This document shows positions 45,557 to 56,405 of a stretch of DNA of 64,000 bases, piece after piece (the stretch's first letter is position 1; every line of letters starts with the position of its first letter). Location of the stretch: contig OX578280.1 in NCBI GenBank assembly GCA_951217055.1, positions 5,704,001-5,768,000 of the forward strand, written 5' to 3'. Both the position numbers and the translations under genes were made by a program. The stretch comes from Gerris lacustris (lineage: Eukaryota; Arthropoda; Insecta; Hemiptera; Gerridae). Below the pieces are notes generated by a model. That model was not told the origin of the DNA. It saw nothing but the letters and a program-made list of their open reading frames with translations, and searched no databases.

Positions 45557-46033
45557 TTTCAAGATAAAAAGAACTTTTTATATACCTACTACGTTTTTGA
45601 ATTTTCTATTGAATCGTATATACTGTTGATAATATAATTGTTATTGTTATATAATATAATGTTAGTGAAAAAAAAAAAATAGTTCCGAATTTATTTACTT
45701 CACATAAATGACAACCATCTAGAGAGCTGATCTTAAATCTATAAAAGGACAAATCTTTGTACAACGGATCTCCCCAATACCAAATCAACCGTGCCATCGA
45801 TATATTTGAAATAATATAAATAAAATAATTGATATATTTCCTGTTTTGCTGTAATTCAATATTTAGCTCTTATTTATAAAAATTACAAATTTGAAACACA
45901 TCAAAATGAAGATTGCGTACATATGGGACATGGCAAAACAAATACAATAACTTGCGGATTTTTTCCAATCTAACTTTCCATACAGCAAAATTTGCTAAAA
46001 ACCAATTAAATTTTGCTGAAAGATGGCTAAAAT
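45557..46033 (+). repeat. Repeat C copy 2
   Basis: Collinear with 35447-36177 without the 16-bp satellite and the A-tract insert, so this copy represents the simpler form (~480 bp). Confidence 0.85.
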
Positions 46034-46171
46034 TATTAAAATAATGCATTGTCATCGTTTTCTGAGCTATGCTAAAAGTTTCCAATGTCTAGCTATTCGG
46101 GAAGTTAGTTAGAAATCGATTGCCAGATTTGTACCAGACAAACAAACAAACAAGAAAGCAAGCTAATAGAA

Positions 46172-46480
46172 ACGTAGTAAAAAACTAGACCTATTAGAGA
46201 AAATAGAGATCCACAGAGCCTTATTAAGCACCCCTGGCCTAGAATGAAGCAATCTAAACAACGCAATTCTGGTAAAGCATCTACAATAGTTGCTAACACC
46301 TTCTACAATCCAACCTTGCCAGATATTATTATGTAGACTCCATTTTTATCTTTCAATTAGGTATATATTTAGATAATTTTGTAATTGTTGTGACAACTTG
46401 GTCTATATATAATAGTCACTGAAGATAGTAGAAAGACTGAAACGATCGTCTGATTGCTCTATATGTAAATTTTGGTTAAA
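46172..46480 (+). pseudogene. Penelope-like ORF tail and 3' region
   Basis: KKLDLLEKIEIHRALLSTP matches the post-endonuclease tail in 45300-45350. Downstream, at 46426-46450, lies ctgaagatagtag...gactgaaacg, a relative of the CTGAAGATG-hairpin-CGAAACG motif described in the findings. Confidence 0.75.
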
Positions 46481-46671
46481 GAAACATATATTTTAGATTG
46501 AACAACTTGTAATTTATTCAAGAGTTAATTTTCATTTAGTGAACTAATGGAGCCTATTACGGTCTTACGGTGTGACAATATATTAACTGTTGTTAATTAA
46601 ATATTCTTGTCATGTTTTCAAGGGTTCAACAAACTCTCTCACAAAATATCTCATTTACTAAAGTCCCATAG

Positions 46672-46893
46672 ATCAGAGAGGCTAATAAAAGTAACACTAC
46701 AATATTGTCACCACAATTTTATATATTTAAACAGACACGTTTCGACATTATGTCATCTTCAGTGTGTTAACATAGTAAGTGAACGACTACTACTATGTTA
46801 ACACACTGAAGATGACATAATGTCGAAACGCGTCTGTTTAATTATATAAAATTGTGGTGACAATATTGTAGTGTTACTTTTATTAACCTCTCT
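46672..46893. repeat. Foldback, ~102-bp arms
   Basis: Arms gagaggctaataaaagtaac ... ttaacatagta and tactatgttaac ... gttacttttattaacctctc, with a loop agtgaacgac. Each arm contains ctgaagatgacataatgtcg followed by aaacg. Confidence 0.92.
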
Positions 46894-47783
46894 AGTCATA
46901 ATTATGAAGTGGTACCACAAAATCTCAGTCAAAACAGCCAATTATTTGTCCCATAGATCCTTATAAAAAGCAATACATAAGAGAAATGGTATTTTTTATA
47001 CTTAAGAACCCCCTTATATCCCTTTGTGTTAATAGTTATTTAGACAAAGGAACATATTATACAGAATAGCATATATTCCTTAGTCTAAATTACAATTAAG
47101 GCGAAGGGATATTTATTCCAATGTACCTTGGGACAAAGGAATATCACACTTGTGTATATAATTGTGATCATATCCCTTAGTCTAATCAACTATTAAGATA
47201 AAGGAATATGAAAGATAAAACTGCCCTAAGAGTCTTAACGTCTTGGGGAGACCAACACATAAACCTTTGAGACTTTGTAGGGCAGACTATTGTTTAGAAG
47301 TAAGGGGGGTGCAAAAGTAAAAAAAAACGAGAAATTATAGCCCCAATTACCTAGAAAAATTCGAAATTTTAATGGCATCCATTATCAATAATAATTTATC
47401 AACAATAAACTTAGTTGTATTGATAATCCGTTAACAAGCATGATTATTAATAAAGATAAAATATTTAATCACTTCTAAAATCTTCCTCCAATCTTAAGTC
47501 AAACTAAAAAATAGTTAACTTTTTCTAAATCTTTCTCTCATCTTAAAAGATAAGAAATTGTCAAACCCTTCTAAATCTTTCTCTAAAATTCAACCTGACT
47601 AAAATTATTAGCCGCATATCCGCTTCTAAAGCCTTCCTTCAATTTCAACCCTAATAGATAATTGTTAACCCCATATAAATCTTCTAAGAAACTCTTTCAT
47701 CCCTAAAACAGTTAGCCTCCTAAATTTTCTGTTACAAGAGCCAACCTCAACAAATTGCTTAGAAACACTAAAATACCCTTTAA
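46894..47783. other. Spacer with repeat L words
   Basis: tccctttgtgttaatagttatttagacaaagg (47030) and a related copy at 47150-47215. A pyrimidine-rich stretch at 47480-47760. No gene. Confidence 0.45.
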
Positions 47784-48742
47784 GGGTGATTCTAATTTAA
47801 AGTGCAATTTTCATGTCCTAGATGAATAACTGGAGTGTTTTTCACATAATTGACAGGATTTTTCTTCATGGTAACTCAGTTAAGCTAACAGAACTACAAC
47901 CAAGCAAAAAAATAATGTACCGCTTAATATTAATCGCTACTAAAATTTTCAAAAGGCGATTTTGTAACAACCGTGGCAGTTGTTGCCAAAGTCAGTTGTT
48001 CTTATTCACTTCACTCTAGCTCATACATTAATCATTTTATTCAAAAACTTATTGGATAATTTTGAAGTAGGATCCTACCAGAATTAAAATATGTGTTAGT
48101 TATTAAAAATAATAAATTATTACTAAAAGGAACTTCAAGATAAAGTTTGTCCTTTAAAAAAATGTAATTACCGTGGCATTATATAAATGTGACCTTATTC
48201 TGGTTGTGGCAGGGAGATTTTAAGAGGCGAGAGATTTTTCCAATGCCACAACACTGGTTTTCTAGCAACGGTTGATAGGGGATGAGCTGAACCCTTCAGT
48301 TGGGAGCTAGCGCTAATTCAGATTGTTCTTCCAGTTACGTACCCTTTTAAACGTATTTACCGTGCATGTTATTAAAGTCTATTTTCAAAAACTTTTTAGG
48401 TTAAGTTATAGTTCATTGTTTAGGCTTTTAAAAGTGCTATTTAATGGTGTATTAAAATTAGATTTTTATTTTAAACTACTGACCTAAATATTTTCTTAAA
48501 GTGTGAAATGTAACAACCGGGCACAAAAAAGTGGAATTCACGTGGCTTAGTTACCATGTTTTAAAAAAACTTAATTCAGGCTTTTAAAATTTGAAAAATT
48601 ATTTCCCATATGTCCCGCATGATGAAATATATCTGAAATTAGGCCGAGAACAATCCATAATTTTTTCTGAATTTTTTTACAAAGTCAAAATTTTCAGTCA
48701 AATTTTAGATTCCTAAAATAGCACTTTAAATGAGATTCACCC
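47784..48742. mobile_element. TTAA-flanked non-autonomous DNA transposon
   Basis: GGGTGATTCTAATTTAAAGTGC ... gcactttaaatgagattcaccc flanked by TTAA on both sides (47780-47783, 48743-48746). TTAA duplication is typical of piggyBac and Kolobok elements. The ~950-bp interior shows no recognised transposase; the frame at 47822-48019 has no known domain. Confidence 0.85.
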
Positions 48743-48746
48743 TTAA

Positions 48747-49130
48747 CATTCTTCTTTTAGCAACTTCTGAATCTAAAAGCAAGCAAAGTCCACAACTATT
48801 GCCAACAAACTAGCAACTATTTTATAAGTGAAAAAAGTAAGGTTACCATTTTAATATATTATTTCGGTTATATAAGCTACGTTTATATATTATATGGTGT
48901 GTTGAAAACGACCTCAATGCGGTAACTGTTTACATGACAGCATTGAGTTGGTATCTGAAAATATTTGGATACATTCTGATGTTATTAAAAAAACAACTGA
49001 TTTTGTCACGTGGTAATTATGATGAATTTGAAAGACGGTAATGTTTGTACGGTCGATGTGTCAGGTTACTCAGTAGAGAAACATGAAACTGCGCATGCCC
49101 TAATACGATCTCAATTCAGTCAGGTGTTAG
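48747..49130. other. Spacer, nothing recognised
   Basis: No supported feature. Confidence 0.5.
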
Positions 49131-49390
49131 AGGTGGGTCGAAAATAACAGAACAGTTTACAATAACATGTTATTGGAGAATAACAGTTCTTCCAATAACA
49201 TGTTATTGAAAAAGTCCTGTTATCGAATAACAGTTCACATTATAACAGCTCAGATAACAGAACAGATTTGATAACAATAACAGATCATATCTGTTATTGT
49301 TATTTTATAACAGAACAGAATCAATAACATTTCAAGTAACAAGAACAAGATGCAATGAACTGTTATTGTTATAGGATAACACTTCATTGC
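49131..49390. repeat. TAACAG/CTGTTA-rich palindromic repeat
   Basis: Dense inverted words (aataacatgttatt twice, ataacag and ctgttat repeatedly) over 260 bp, starting with gtgggtcgaaaataacag, shared with 36592-36690. Confidence 0.7.
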
Positions 49391-49395
49391 TGTTA

Positions 49396-50071
49396 AGGCG
49401 GAAATACACATGCTAGTAAAAAAGCATGCCAGTGGCGAGTTACTAGCACGTCAGTAGCTGGCATGCTGCAGACGCTGTGTACATTTGCCAGTGAAAAAGC
49501 ATGCTAGTATCATCCGGATGATCGGTCTTGTGCGAGCTACTAGCACATGACAATACACATTCCAGTCACAGTTCTAGTTTTGAAACAGGCAATAGTTTCT
49601 TGCCTTCTCTCTTAGCCGGAATAAATTATTAAATAATTGTATTTGATTTAATTAATTCTGATTGTTTTATTAATTGTGTTTTAATTTACATTATGAATGT
49701 ATCGGTGCGGAATGAAATTAACCAGATTGTTCTGTTACTTGCAAAGAACAGTTTTAAAACATTTGAAAAATAATAAAAAGACACGAAGAATGTGGGTAAA
49801 AGATTGGAAAGCTAGAAGGAAATTAAGGACATTGAGTGAGTCAGTGCCTACTTAATGAAATGCGGTTCGGGGACGTCAATGGTTTTAGGAATCAATTGCG
49901 AATTCTTCCGGAGAAAGTTGATAAGTTGTTGTCAGATACCCGCGAAAGGAAGGAACGCAACTGAAGACTGAAGGGCTGAGGGAGACTCGTGCTAGCTAAC
50001 ATGCCAGTAGCACTCCTCTGCGAGCTACTCGTACGTTTTTGTGCGAGTAACTAGCATGTGTATTTCCGCCT
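49396..50071. mobile_element. PIF/Harbinger element, internally deleted, TTA-flanked
   Basis: Inverted termini AGGCGGAAATACACATGCTAG / actagcatgtgtatttccgcct are flanked by TTA (49393-49395, 50072-50074). Subterminal repeats of gctagta/tactagc occur. The interior still encodes the N-terminus of a Harbinger transposase, so the superfamily call is supported by both ends and coding sequence. Confidence 0.92.
49779..49963 (+). pseudogene. Harbinger (HARBI1-like) transposase N-terminal fragment
   Basis: RRMWVKDWKARRK, then after a frameshift LNEMRFGDVNGFRNQLRI and LPEKVDKLLSDTRE. This is the RR-W-V-x-W ... L..E....D...F.N..R..PE.F..LL signature that opens Harbinger transposases. The DDE catalytic domain is absent. 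Confidence 0.85.
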
Positions 50072-50074
50072 TTA

Positions 50075-51275
50075 TGTTATAGAATAACTTTTCATTGTTT
50101 GTTATTGTTGTCGTTTCGTTAAGGTTATACTGATTCTTTCTGTTCTCTGCCTGGTTTCTGTTATCAAAGTTTAAATAATTTTATTATAAACGACAAAGAT
50201 TTCGTTGTTGTAGGGTAGAGATCGGTTTTAACTTGCATAGGGTCTGGTTTTTATGTGTTACTGAAGGTGTGTTCAATACGATACAGTATACAGAATTTGG
50301 GTGTATTGACGTTGGTATGAACTGGATTTAATACGGTATGTTTACATGGTAAGATACCGTATTCAGGTTGTTTTCACTAAACCATGTAAACGTAGGTTAT
50401 TATATTTTTCACTGGGCATTATATTACTTTAAGTATTATTTTTATAACAAAGTTAAACATTAAAATAAGGAAAAAGTTAGATAATTATTAACTTTCATAA
50501 AAGCAACAAAAGGGGATATAAAAACTTTTTTAATATAATGAGAATAAGTTGAAGATATTAGGATCACGTAAAAGAATAGGTTTAATAGCTCCCTTGATGA
50601 GCTATAATGGTTCTAAACGATCTTCACCCACCTTTAAAAATTAGTAAAACGTTGTTGGAAGGTTATAACTATTGTTATTATAACATTAAATGGATATTAA
50701 ACTAAAGCAGACATGATTTTACGATGGTACGTTTATCTGCGACTGGTCATCCTTGGGGTTAAACTGCATGTTAAATGGAGATTGCGGAGTAAGCAAACGA
50801 GGGATTTAATCCCACTTTGAGGTTTAATCCAGTTGATATGAATATGATCACGTCTGGCAGATATCCACACCTTCCCATAACTCAACATGATAATGTGTAG
50901 ACCGAGTATTAAAATTCTAGAAAATTTTAACTCGTATAAACTTTAAAAACCCCCGGGAAACTCGGCTTTACGCTCCAAGGTTTATTTGAAGTATTTTAAT
51001 ATCACGTTTACCCAAGAAGATAAAACATTAGTGGCTCACGAGTTTAATTATAACTCATAAAACATGCTTAAGTCATTAAACCCGCTTTAGGAGATACTTC
51101 AAACAAACAGTAATTATGTATTTTTAATTTTTTTTATTTCTTTATATCCTCGTATGATAAGCAAGATAATTATAAACACAGACATTGGACATGACCAAAA
51201 TGTAACTCAAAAGACAATGCTAGCGCTTAGCACTTATCGCATTCTCTTTGAGACTAAAAATGTTTTTTATATTAC
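50075..51275. other. Spacer, nothing recognised
   Basis: A few short inverted words (atacggtatgttt.../gataccgtat near 50331-50372) but no gene or shared repeat. Confidence 0.45.
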
Positions 51276-51291
51276 GTGATATATATATATT

Positions 51292-51354
<63 letters not shown>

Positions 51355-51357
51355 ATA
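51276..51357. repeat. (TA)n microsatellite
   Basis: About 80 bp of nearly pure TA adjoining the TA target site of the next element. Confidence 0.97.
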
Positions 51358-53386
51358 CAGGGTGTTCCACATAAGTACCTACAGAGAAAAACCTATGAAT
51401 CTACATCAAAATTCTGACCAAAAATGTCAAGTAACCTTGGGTCCTACGGACTTTCGTTTTCGAGATATATCTATGTACCGATTTTTTTATTTAGGTCATG
51501 TTTTTAGCCATAAACTACGTAATGAATAAAAATCTAAATAAGATAGAAAGATGCAGTTTGCAGCATCGTAAAGAGCATTAAATTTCCTTTAGGAAATCAC
51601 TACTTTTAGTACTTAATACGTTTATAAACTTAGTGATAATGCAAGAAAAACATTAAAATTGGAAATTATATCAAATGTTTATACAACTTGGAGTTTTCAT
51701 AACATCTATATTTTTATACCTATAGTAATGTTTAAAATGTTTAAAAAACTGCGCAATTTTATAAGCTTTAATTCCATATAGCATTATCTATAGTTTACGT
51801 AAATTTTCATAGAGAAATAGTAGAAAAACCATTAGGAAATCAACTTATTAAGAAACAGCTCTGTGAATTTTCTGCAATTTTAAAATTAAAATTTGATTGT
51901 TTTCTTTTCATATGCTGGCGTGGTAGTGTCTGAAGAATAGCAGGGGGTCTGCTAGTGAGTATGCCAGGCAGTTCCAAACAGACGGCATCTTTCCTATTAC
52001 ATTTTTCAAGTTATCGAAAGAAGATGCTGAACAACAGGCACTGTTGATTGGTTACTGATCCTAGGACCAGTATTAGAAGGGCTTCGGCTGTATTGGGAAT
52101 TCCAGGGACCCAGAGTTTTAGAATTTTGAAAAGAAAAAGAAATCTGCTCTTTCCTAGTATTAACAATTGTTCTGTTTAAAATACTTTTTACTAGGTCCCC
52201 AATCCACCCAACCATTGGATCAAACAGCAGTTGGATGGGACACCCATCCAACTGCAGGTACATGCTGATTTTTAAATCAAGTGTTAAGTCCTCAATTAAT
52301 CCAATAAATTAACTTTCTAAAAAGTTTAAAAATATTTCACCATTAAGGCGTCCAACTAAGACGTAAGAAAATTAGGTCCAACTTTCCTGGGACCAATAAT
52401 ACCAGCGGATTTGCATTACATGGTTTATTATATGAGTGTTGTGAAAATTAATAGCACCAGCTCTTGAAAGAAGGGACTCGTCTATCCACAAAATAAAATG
52501 AGACACAGTTCTTTGTAATATCCAATCCCAATACCCCCGCAGCACCCTCGCATTAAAGTCAGCTATGGTCAGCTCCTAGACGGGAGTGTCATGGAAGGCA
52601 CAGTTGAATTTTTTTCAAAATTCTAAAACTCTGCGTCCCTGGAATTCCCAATACAGCTGAAGCCCTTCTAATACTGGTTCTAGGATCAGTAACTAATCAA
52701 CAGTGCCTGTTGTTCGGCATCTTCTTTCGATAACTTGAAAAATGTAATAGGAAAGATGCCGTCTGTTTGGAACTGCCTGGCATACTCACGAGCAGACCCC
52801 CTGCTATTCTTCAGACACAACCGTGCCAGCATATGAAAAGAAAACAATCAAATTTTAATTTTAAAATTGCAGAAAATGCATAGAGCTGTTTCTTAATAAG
52901 TTGATTTCCTAATGGTTTTTCTACTATTTCTCTATGAAAATTTACGTAAACTATAGATAATGCTATATGGAATTATAGCTTATGAAATTGCGCCGTTTTT
53001 TTAACATGTTAAACATTACAATAGGTATAAAAATATAGAAGTTATGAAAACTCCAAGTTGTATAAACATTTGATATAATTTCCAATTTTAATGTTTTTCT
53101 TGCATTATCACTAAGTTTATAAACGTATTAAGTAATAAAAGTAGTGATTTCTTAAAGGAAATTTAATGCTCTTTACGATGCTGCAAACTGCATCTTTCTA
53201 TCTTATTTAGATTTTTATTAATTACGTAGTTTATGGCTAAAAACATGACCTAAATAAAAAAATCGATATATCGATATATCTCGAAAACGAAGGACCGTAG
53301 GACCCAAGGTTACTTGACATTTTTGGTCAGAAATTTGATGTAGATTCATAGGTTTTTCTCTGTAGGTACTTATGCGGAACACCCTG
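51358..53386 (-). mobile_element. Mariner-derived giant foldback, ~780-bp arms
   Basis: CAGGGTGTTCC ... ggaacaccctg flanked by TA. The left arm (51358-52137) and right arm (52610-53386) are inverted copies. The right arm and the spacer, read on the minus strand, are the 5' part of a mariner-type transposase in natural order. The left arm is an inverted second copy of the same 5' part, replacing the expected 3' half. Confidence 0.92.
52334..52800 (-). pseudogene. Mariner-type transposase remnant (helix-turn-helix to first DDE block)
   Basis: In order on the minus strand: EYARQFQTDGIFPITFF (N-terminal DNA-binding region), TSIRRASAVLGIPGTQSF followed by RILKK (helix-turn-helix), ADFNARVLRGYWDWIL, then HFILWIDESLLSRAGAINF and HNTH. 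The last carries the first catalytic Asp (W-I-D-E-S) of this transposase type. An in-frame stop follows WSQESWT. Several stops and shifts occur between blocks. The N-terminal blocks are duplicated, inverted, in the left arm (about 51940-52130). Confidence 0.88.
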
Positions 53387-53580
53387 TATATATCCTTATT
53401 TATAAAGGTGTTAAGTGCAAAAGTTAAAAAGCTTTTTCAAAACAATGCCGCACCATAAGAGTATTCTCTCGGTTCCTATTATATCATTCATAAACAATAC
53501 GCAGAGCCTGAAATTTCATTTAAACTGGAAAACCTCTTATATTTATTAATTCATTCCAGTGCTTACGTGCTATAGAGTTT
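53387..53580. other. Spacer, nothing recognised
   Basis: Short unassigned stretch between a foldback and repeat B. Confidence 0.4.
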
Positions 53581-53985
53581 TTCTTCCTAGCTTACCGGTG
53601 ACGGAATCTAGCTTACAGGTGACGAAATGTAGCTTACCGGTGACGGAATCTAGCTTACCGGTGTCGGAATCTAGCTTTTCGGTGACGGAGTTTTGCTTCC
53701 GGCTCCGGTAACGGAAGCTATATGATCGTCCTGAAGAACGAAAAATTTGTATCCCATTTCATGAGAACAAAATTTCATGAGACATATCCGTTTTAAGCAT
53801 CAAGAAACATCCATGATCATGTGTCTGTCTGTCTGTCATTCAATTTTTGCGAACCAACATATCTTAAAAACTACTCGTCTGATTTTGTTAAAATTTCGAT
53901 GGTACTCATAATTAGCCGATTAATTTCAACTCTCTCTACTTATTAAATTTTTGCCAAATTGATACTTTAATCCATGTAAAATAGA
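53581..53985 (+). repeat. Repeat B fragment with an expanded 21-bp terminus
   Basis: Five 21-bp units tagcttaccggtgacggaatc (53587-53692) grew from the terminal hairpin word of repeat B. They lead into cggaagctatatgatcg, gtctgtctgtctgtc and aaccaacatatcttaaaaac. The element stops where the inverted B copy begins. Confidence 0.85.
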
Positions 53986-55545
53986 CTGTTAATTGGTGTG
54001 GCACATAGCTTCCTCGCGTACTTTAATTGATTTTATGCTTTTACAAGCCATTATTGACAATTTTGTTTCTTTGCTTCCCCTTTTTACTTTTCCTCACTAC
54101 TAATAGTAGGAAAAGTATTGTTTTCACCAACAATTTTTTTTTCGAGATTTCAACGGAATTATCCGTTTTAGGAGTTTTTTTAGACCTCCTGAGTGGTTTT
54201 CAGCATGACGTATGTATGTGTGTATGTGTGTGTGTGTGCGCCCAAGGTATTTAACCTACAGTGTTGAAACTTGGCAGAAAAATCAGTCCTTACCTGTAGT
54301 GGTGCCGCCCGGAAAATCAACTTTTTCCGCCATCTTGAACCCACTTTGCTGAGTCAGCAAAAATTTTAAAAAATCGTAATAAATCGATTATGACCCTGAT
54401 CGAGTTGAAATTTGGCACCAATATACCTCTCTGTATAACAAACAAGCCCACAAAATTTCATTTTTATATTGGCTGCCATTTTAAAGTAATCAATTTTTGA
54501 TTTTTTAAACTTTGACGGTTAATAATACCGAAAGTATAAATAGGTTTTTGACGTATAGCATATCGTTGGAACCGGAAAAAATTAAGGAACAAATATAAAA
54601 AACCCCGATGAAATTCCATTTATTATTTTAAAAGTTATAAGCGAATATAATTATTTATTAGTGCGATAAATTTGATGACGTCAAAGTTTGTTTACATCTG
54701 TCAAAATTCCGCCAAGCTTCAAATAATTAAATAAAATATATAGTACAGTCAATCTGTCGTGAAAAGAGGCGGTCTGCGGAAAAAATTCGAGGATGATTTT
54801 TATTGCGAGGATCGTTTGGGACACATGAGAAAAGCTTAACTCCAACTTTTCGGGAACTTCAAATAATTAAATAAAATATAGGTATTAAATATAAGGTTTT
54901 TGAAGAATGATAATAAATCAGTTTGTTCAGAACGGTCACCCATCCAAGTACTGACCACGTCCAATGCTGCTTCCTCCTGCTGCTTCGCAGCAGGAGAGGC
55001 CACTTTAGTGGCCTCTGAAGCGAGGAAAAGTTCCGAGGTACCCCGTACCCGATTTTTTTTTAATCTGTCAAAAGTGTTTTGATTTTTTTATAGGAATTAA
55101 AGTATCAATTTAGCAAAAGTTACAGAGCACAGACGGTTCAAATTAATCTGCAGCTATCTGAGGGTTACTTTCGATAAACTATAAAAGTTTCATACAAATC
55201 AGATAAGTACTTTTGAAGCTATAGGTGTAAATAAATGTACGTTTGTGCGCATGAGGAAGAAAAACAAATAGGCGCAGAAGGATGAAACTTATATGGGACC
55301 AACAATGGGCTAATCATAACCTACCCAAATTTCATTAAAATCGTACGTTTAGTTTTTAAGATATTATTAAGTTGGTTTAAAAAAATTGAGCGAAAGACTG
55401 ACAGACAGACATGGAACTAGAAATGTTCCCTGATGTCTAAAACGGATTTCTGTGTTGGAATATTTGAAATTGGAAGCATAATAAAATGCATTCTTCAAAA
55501 CGATCACATAGCTTCCGTTACCTTCGGCAAGGTCGGAAGTAAAAT
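53986..55545 (-). repeat. Repeat B copy, split by repeat G
   Basis: Minus-strand start ttccgaccttgccgaaggtaacgg (55545), end gcgaggaagctatgtgcc (about 54000). Continuous in other copies; here repeat G (54081-55060) lies between tttgcttcccc and aatctgtcaaaag. Together with 53581-53985 this makes a head-to-head B pair. Confidence 0.85.
54081..55060 (+). mobile_element. Repeat G with a 5S rRNA-like segment
   Basis: From tttttacttttcctcactac to gtacccgatttttttt. It starts with the hairpin CTTTTCCTCACTA-cta-ATAGTAGGAAAAG, then a gtatgtgtgtgtg run, ttgaaatttggcacc phrases, and ends with gaggaaaag, the X' of the start. On the minus strand 54973-54934 reads AAGCAGCATTGG...GTGGTCAGTACTTGGATGGG.TGACC, the central/3' control region of 5S rRNA genes. 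Next to it are two perfect palindromes (cctgctgcttcgcagcagg, gaggccactttagtggcctc). Confidence 0.8.
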
Positions 55546-56042
55546 CTAAAACAATTTTGACAGATTTTAAAAGAAAAGGTGGAAACAGTTAAATTAATGA
55601 GACCATAATAGATCGTAAAAGAAAAACATTTAAAGTGTAAGCAATAGTACGCGAGGAAGCTATGTGCCACACTAATCGACAGACTGTTTAAAAATAAATA
55701 AAATTAAAATAAATGAAACCGTTGTTAAATACAAATAATGCTCGATGTTTACGTGAAAATTCTTACAAAATAATATATAAGCAACTAATACTGCCGACGT
55801 AGGCACAATACAACAGACCTCATGGCTGGTTGCACACAGAAACTTTAATCAGCATAAAATTATAATACACAAGACGAGATCAAGAAACTGTTATTGCAAT
55901 TACCTTACTAATGATTAATGTTACACAGTGCTGTAATAAATTATATAGATTTTGCTTCCGAGCTTACCGAAGGTAACGCAAGCTATGTTATCGTTCTGAA
56001 GAACGAACATTTATTATGTCTCCGATTTGTTTGACCGGTAAT
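55546..56042 (+). repeat. Repeat B end fragments
   Basis: tacgcgaggaagctatgtgcc (55648-55672) is one B end. gcttccgagcttaccgaagg (55954) to tgtctccgat (56024) is the other end in plus orientation, truncated at a repeat L word. The 270 bp between are unassigned. Confidence 0.7.
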
Positions 56043-56405
56043 TCTTTAGATTTTACTCCCCTATGTTTCTTTTTAGAATATAAATGGATATAATTATTTC
56101 TGCATTCCTTTTTCTAATTACTTATTAAAACAAAGGAACAATGTTTTCGCCCAGAATGAGCGTGCGTTCGACGAGAATACGCGTGCGTTCGCCCCGTTTT
56201 GCTTAAGTGTGAAACGAGCGTTACTCCCCTATGTTTCTTTTTAGAATATAAATGGATATAATTATTTCTGCATTCCTTTTTCTAAATACTTATTAAAACA
56301 AAGGAACAATGTTTTCGCCGAGAATGAGCGTGCGTTCGCCGAGAATGAGCGTGCGTTCGCCGAGAATGAGCGTGCGTTCGCCCCGTTTTGCTTAAGTGTG
56401 AAACG
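56043..56405. repeat. ~178-bp tandem duplication containing a 21-bp minisatellite
   Basis: tactcccctatgtttctttttagaatataaatgg recurs at 56049 and 56222, each followed by an L-type segment and gagaatgagcgtgcgttcgcc units (two in the first copy, about four in the second). The frame crossing it shows the repeat as HAHSRRT and is not a gene. Confidence 0.88.

Larger units (their letters stand above)
43190..46480 (+). mobile_element. Penelope-like retroelement, broken by repeats D, A and C
   Basis: Pieces lie in order: RT C-terminal region (43190-43612), [repeat D2], a 118-bp RT/linker piece (44338-44456) that duplicates 43483-43600, [repeat A4], linker plus GIY-YIG endonuclease (45046-45412), a second partial endonuclease (45413-45556), [repeat C2], and an ORF tail plus 3' region (46172-46480). 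Head-to-tail partial duplication is common for Penelope-like elements. All pieces carry stops or frameshifts, so the element is inactive. Confidence 0.85.

Noticed and set aside
46426..46893. Hammerhead ribozyme
   Set aside because: The constant box is CTGAAGATG rather than the hammerhead CTGATGA, and the required three-stem layout was not found; it was kept only as an unexplained motif.
51248..51529. Frame rich in I and Y
   Set aside because: It is the translation of a (TA)n microsatellite and the start of a transposon arm.
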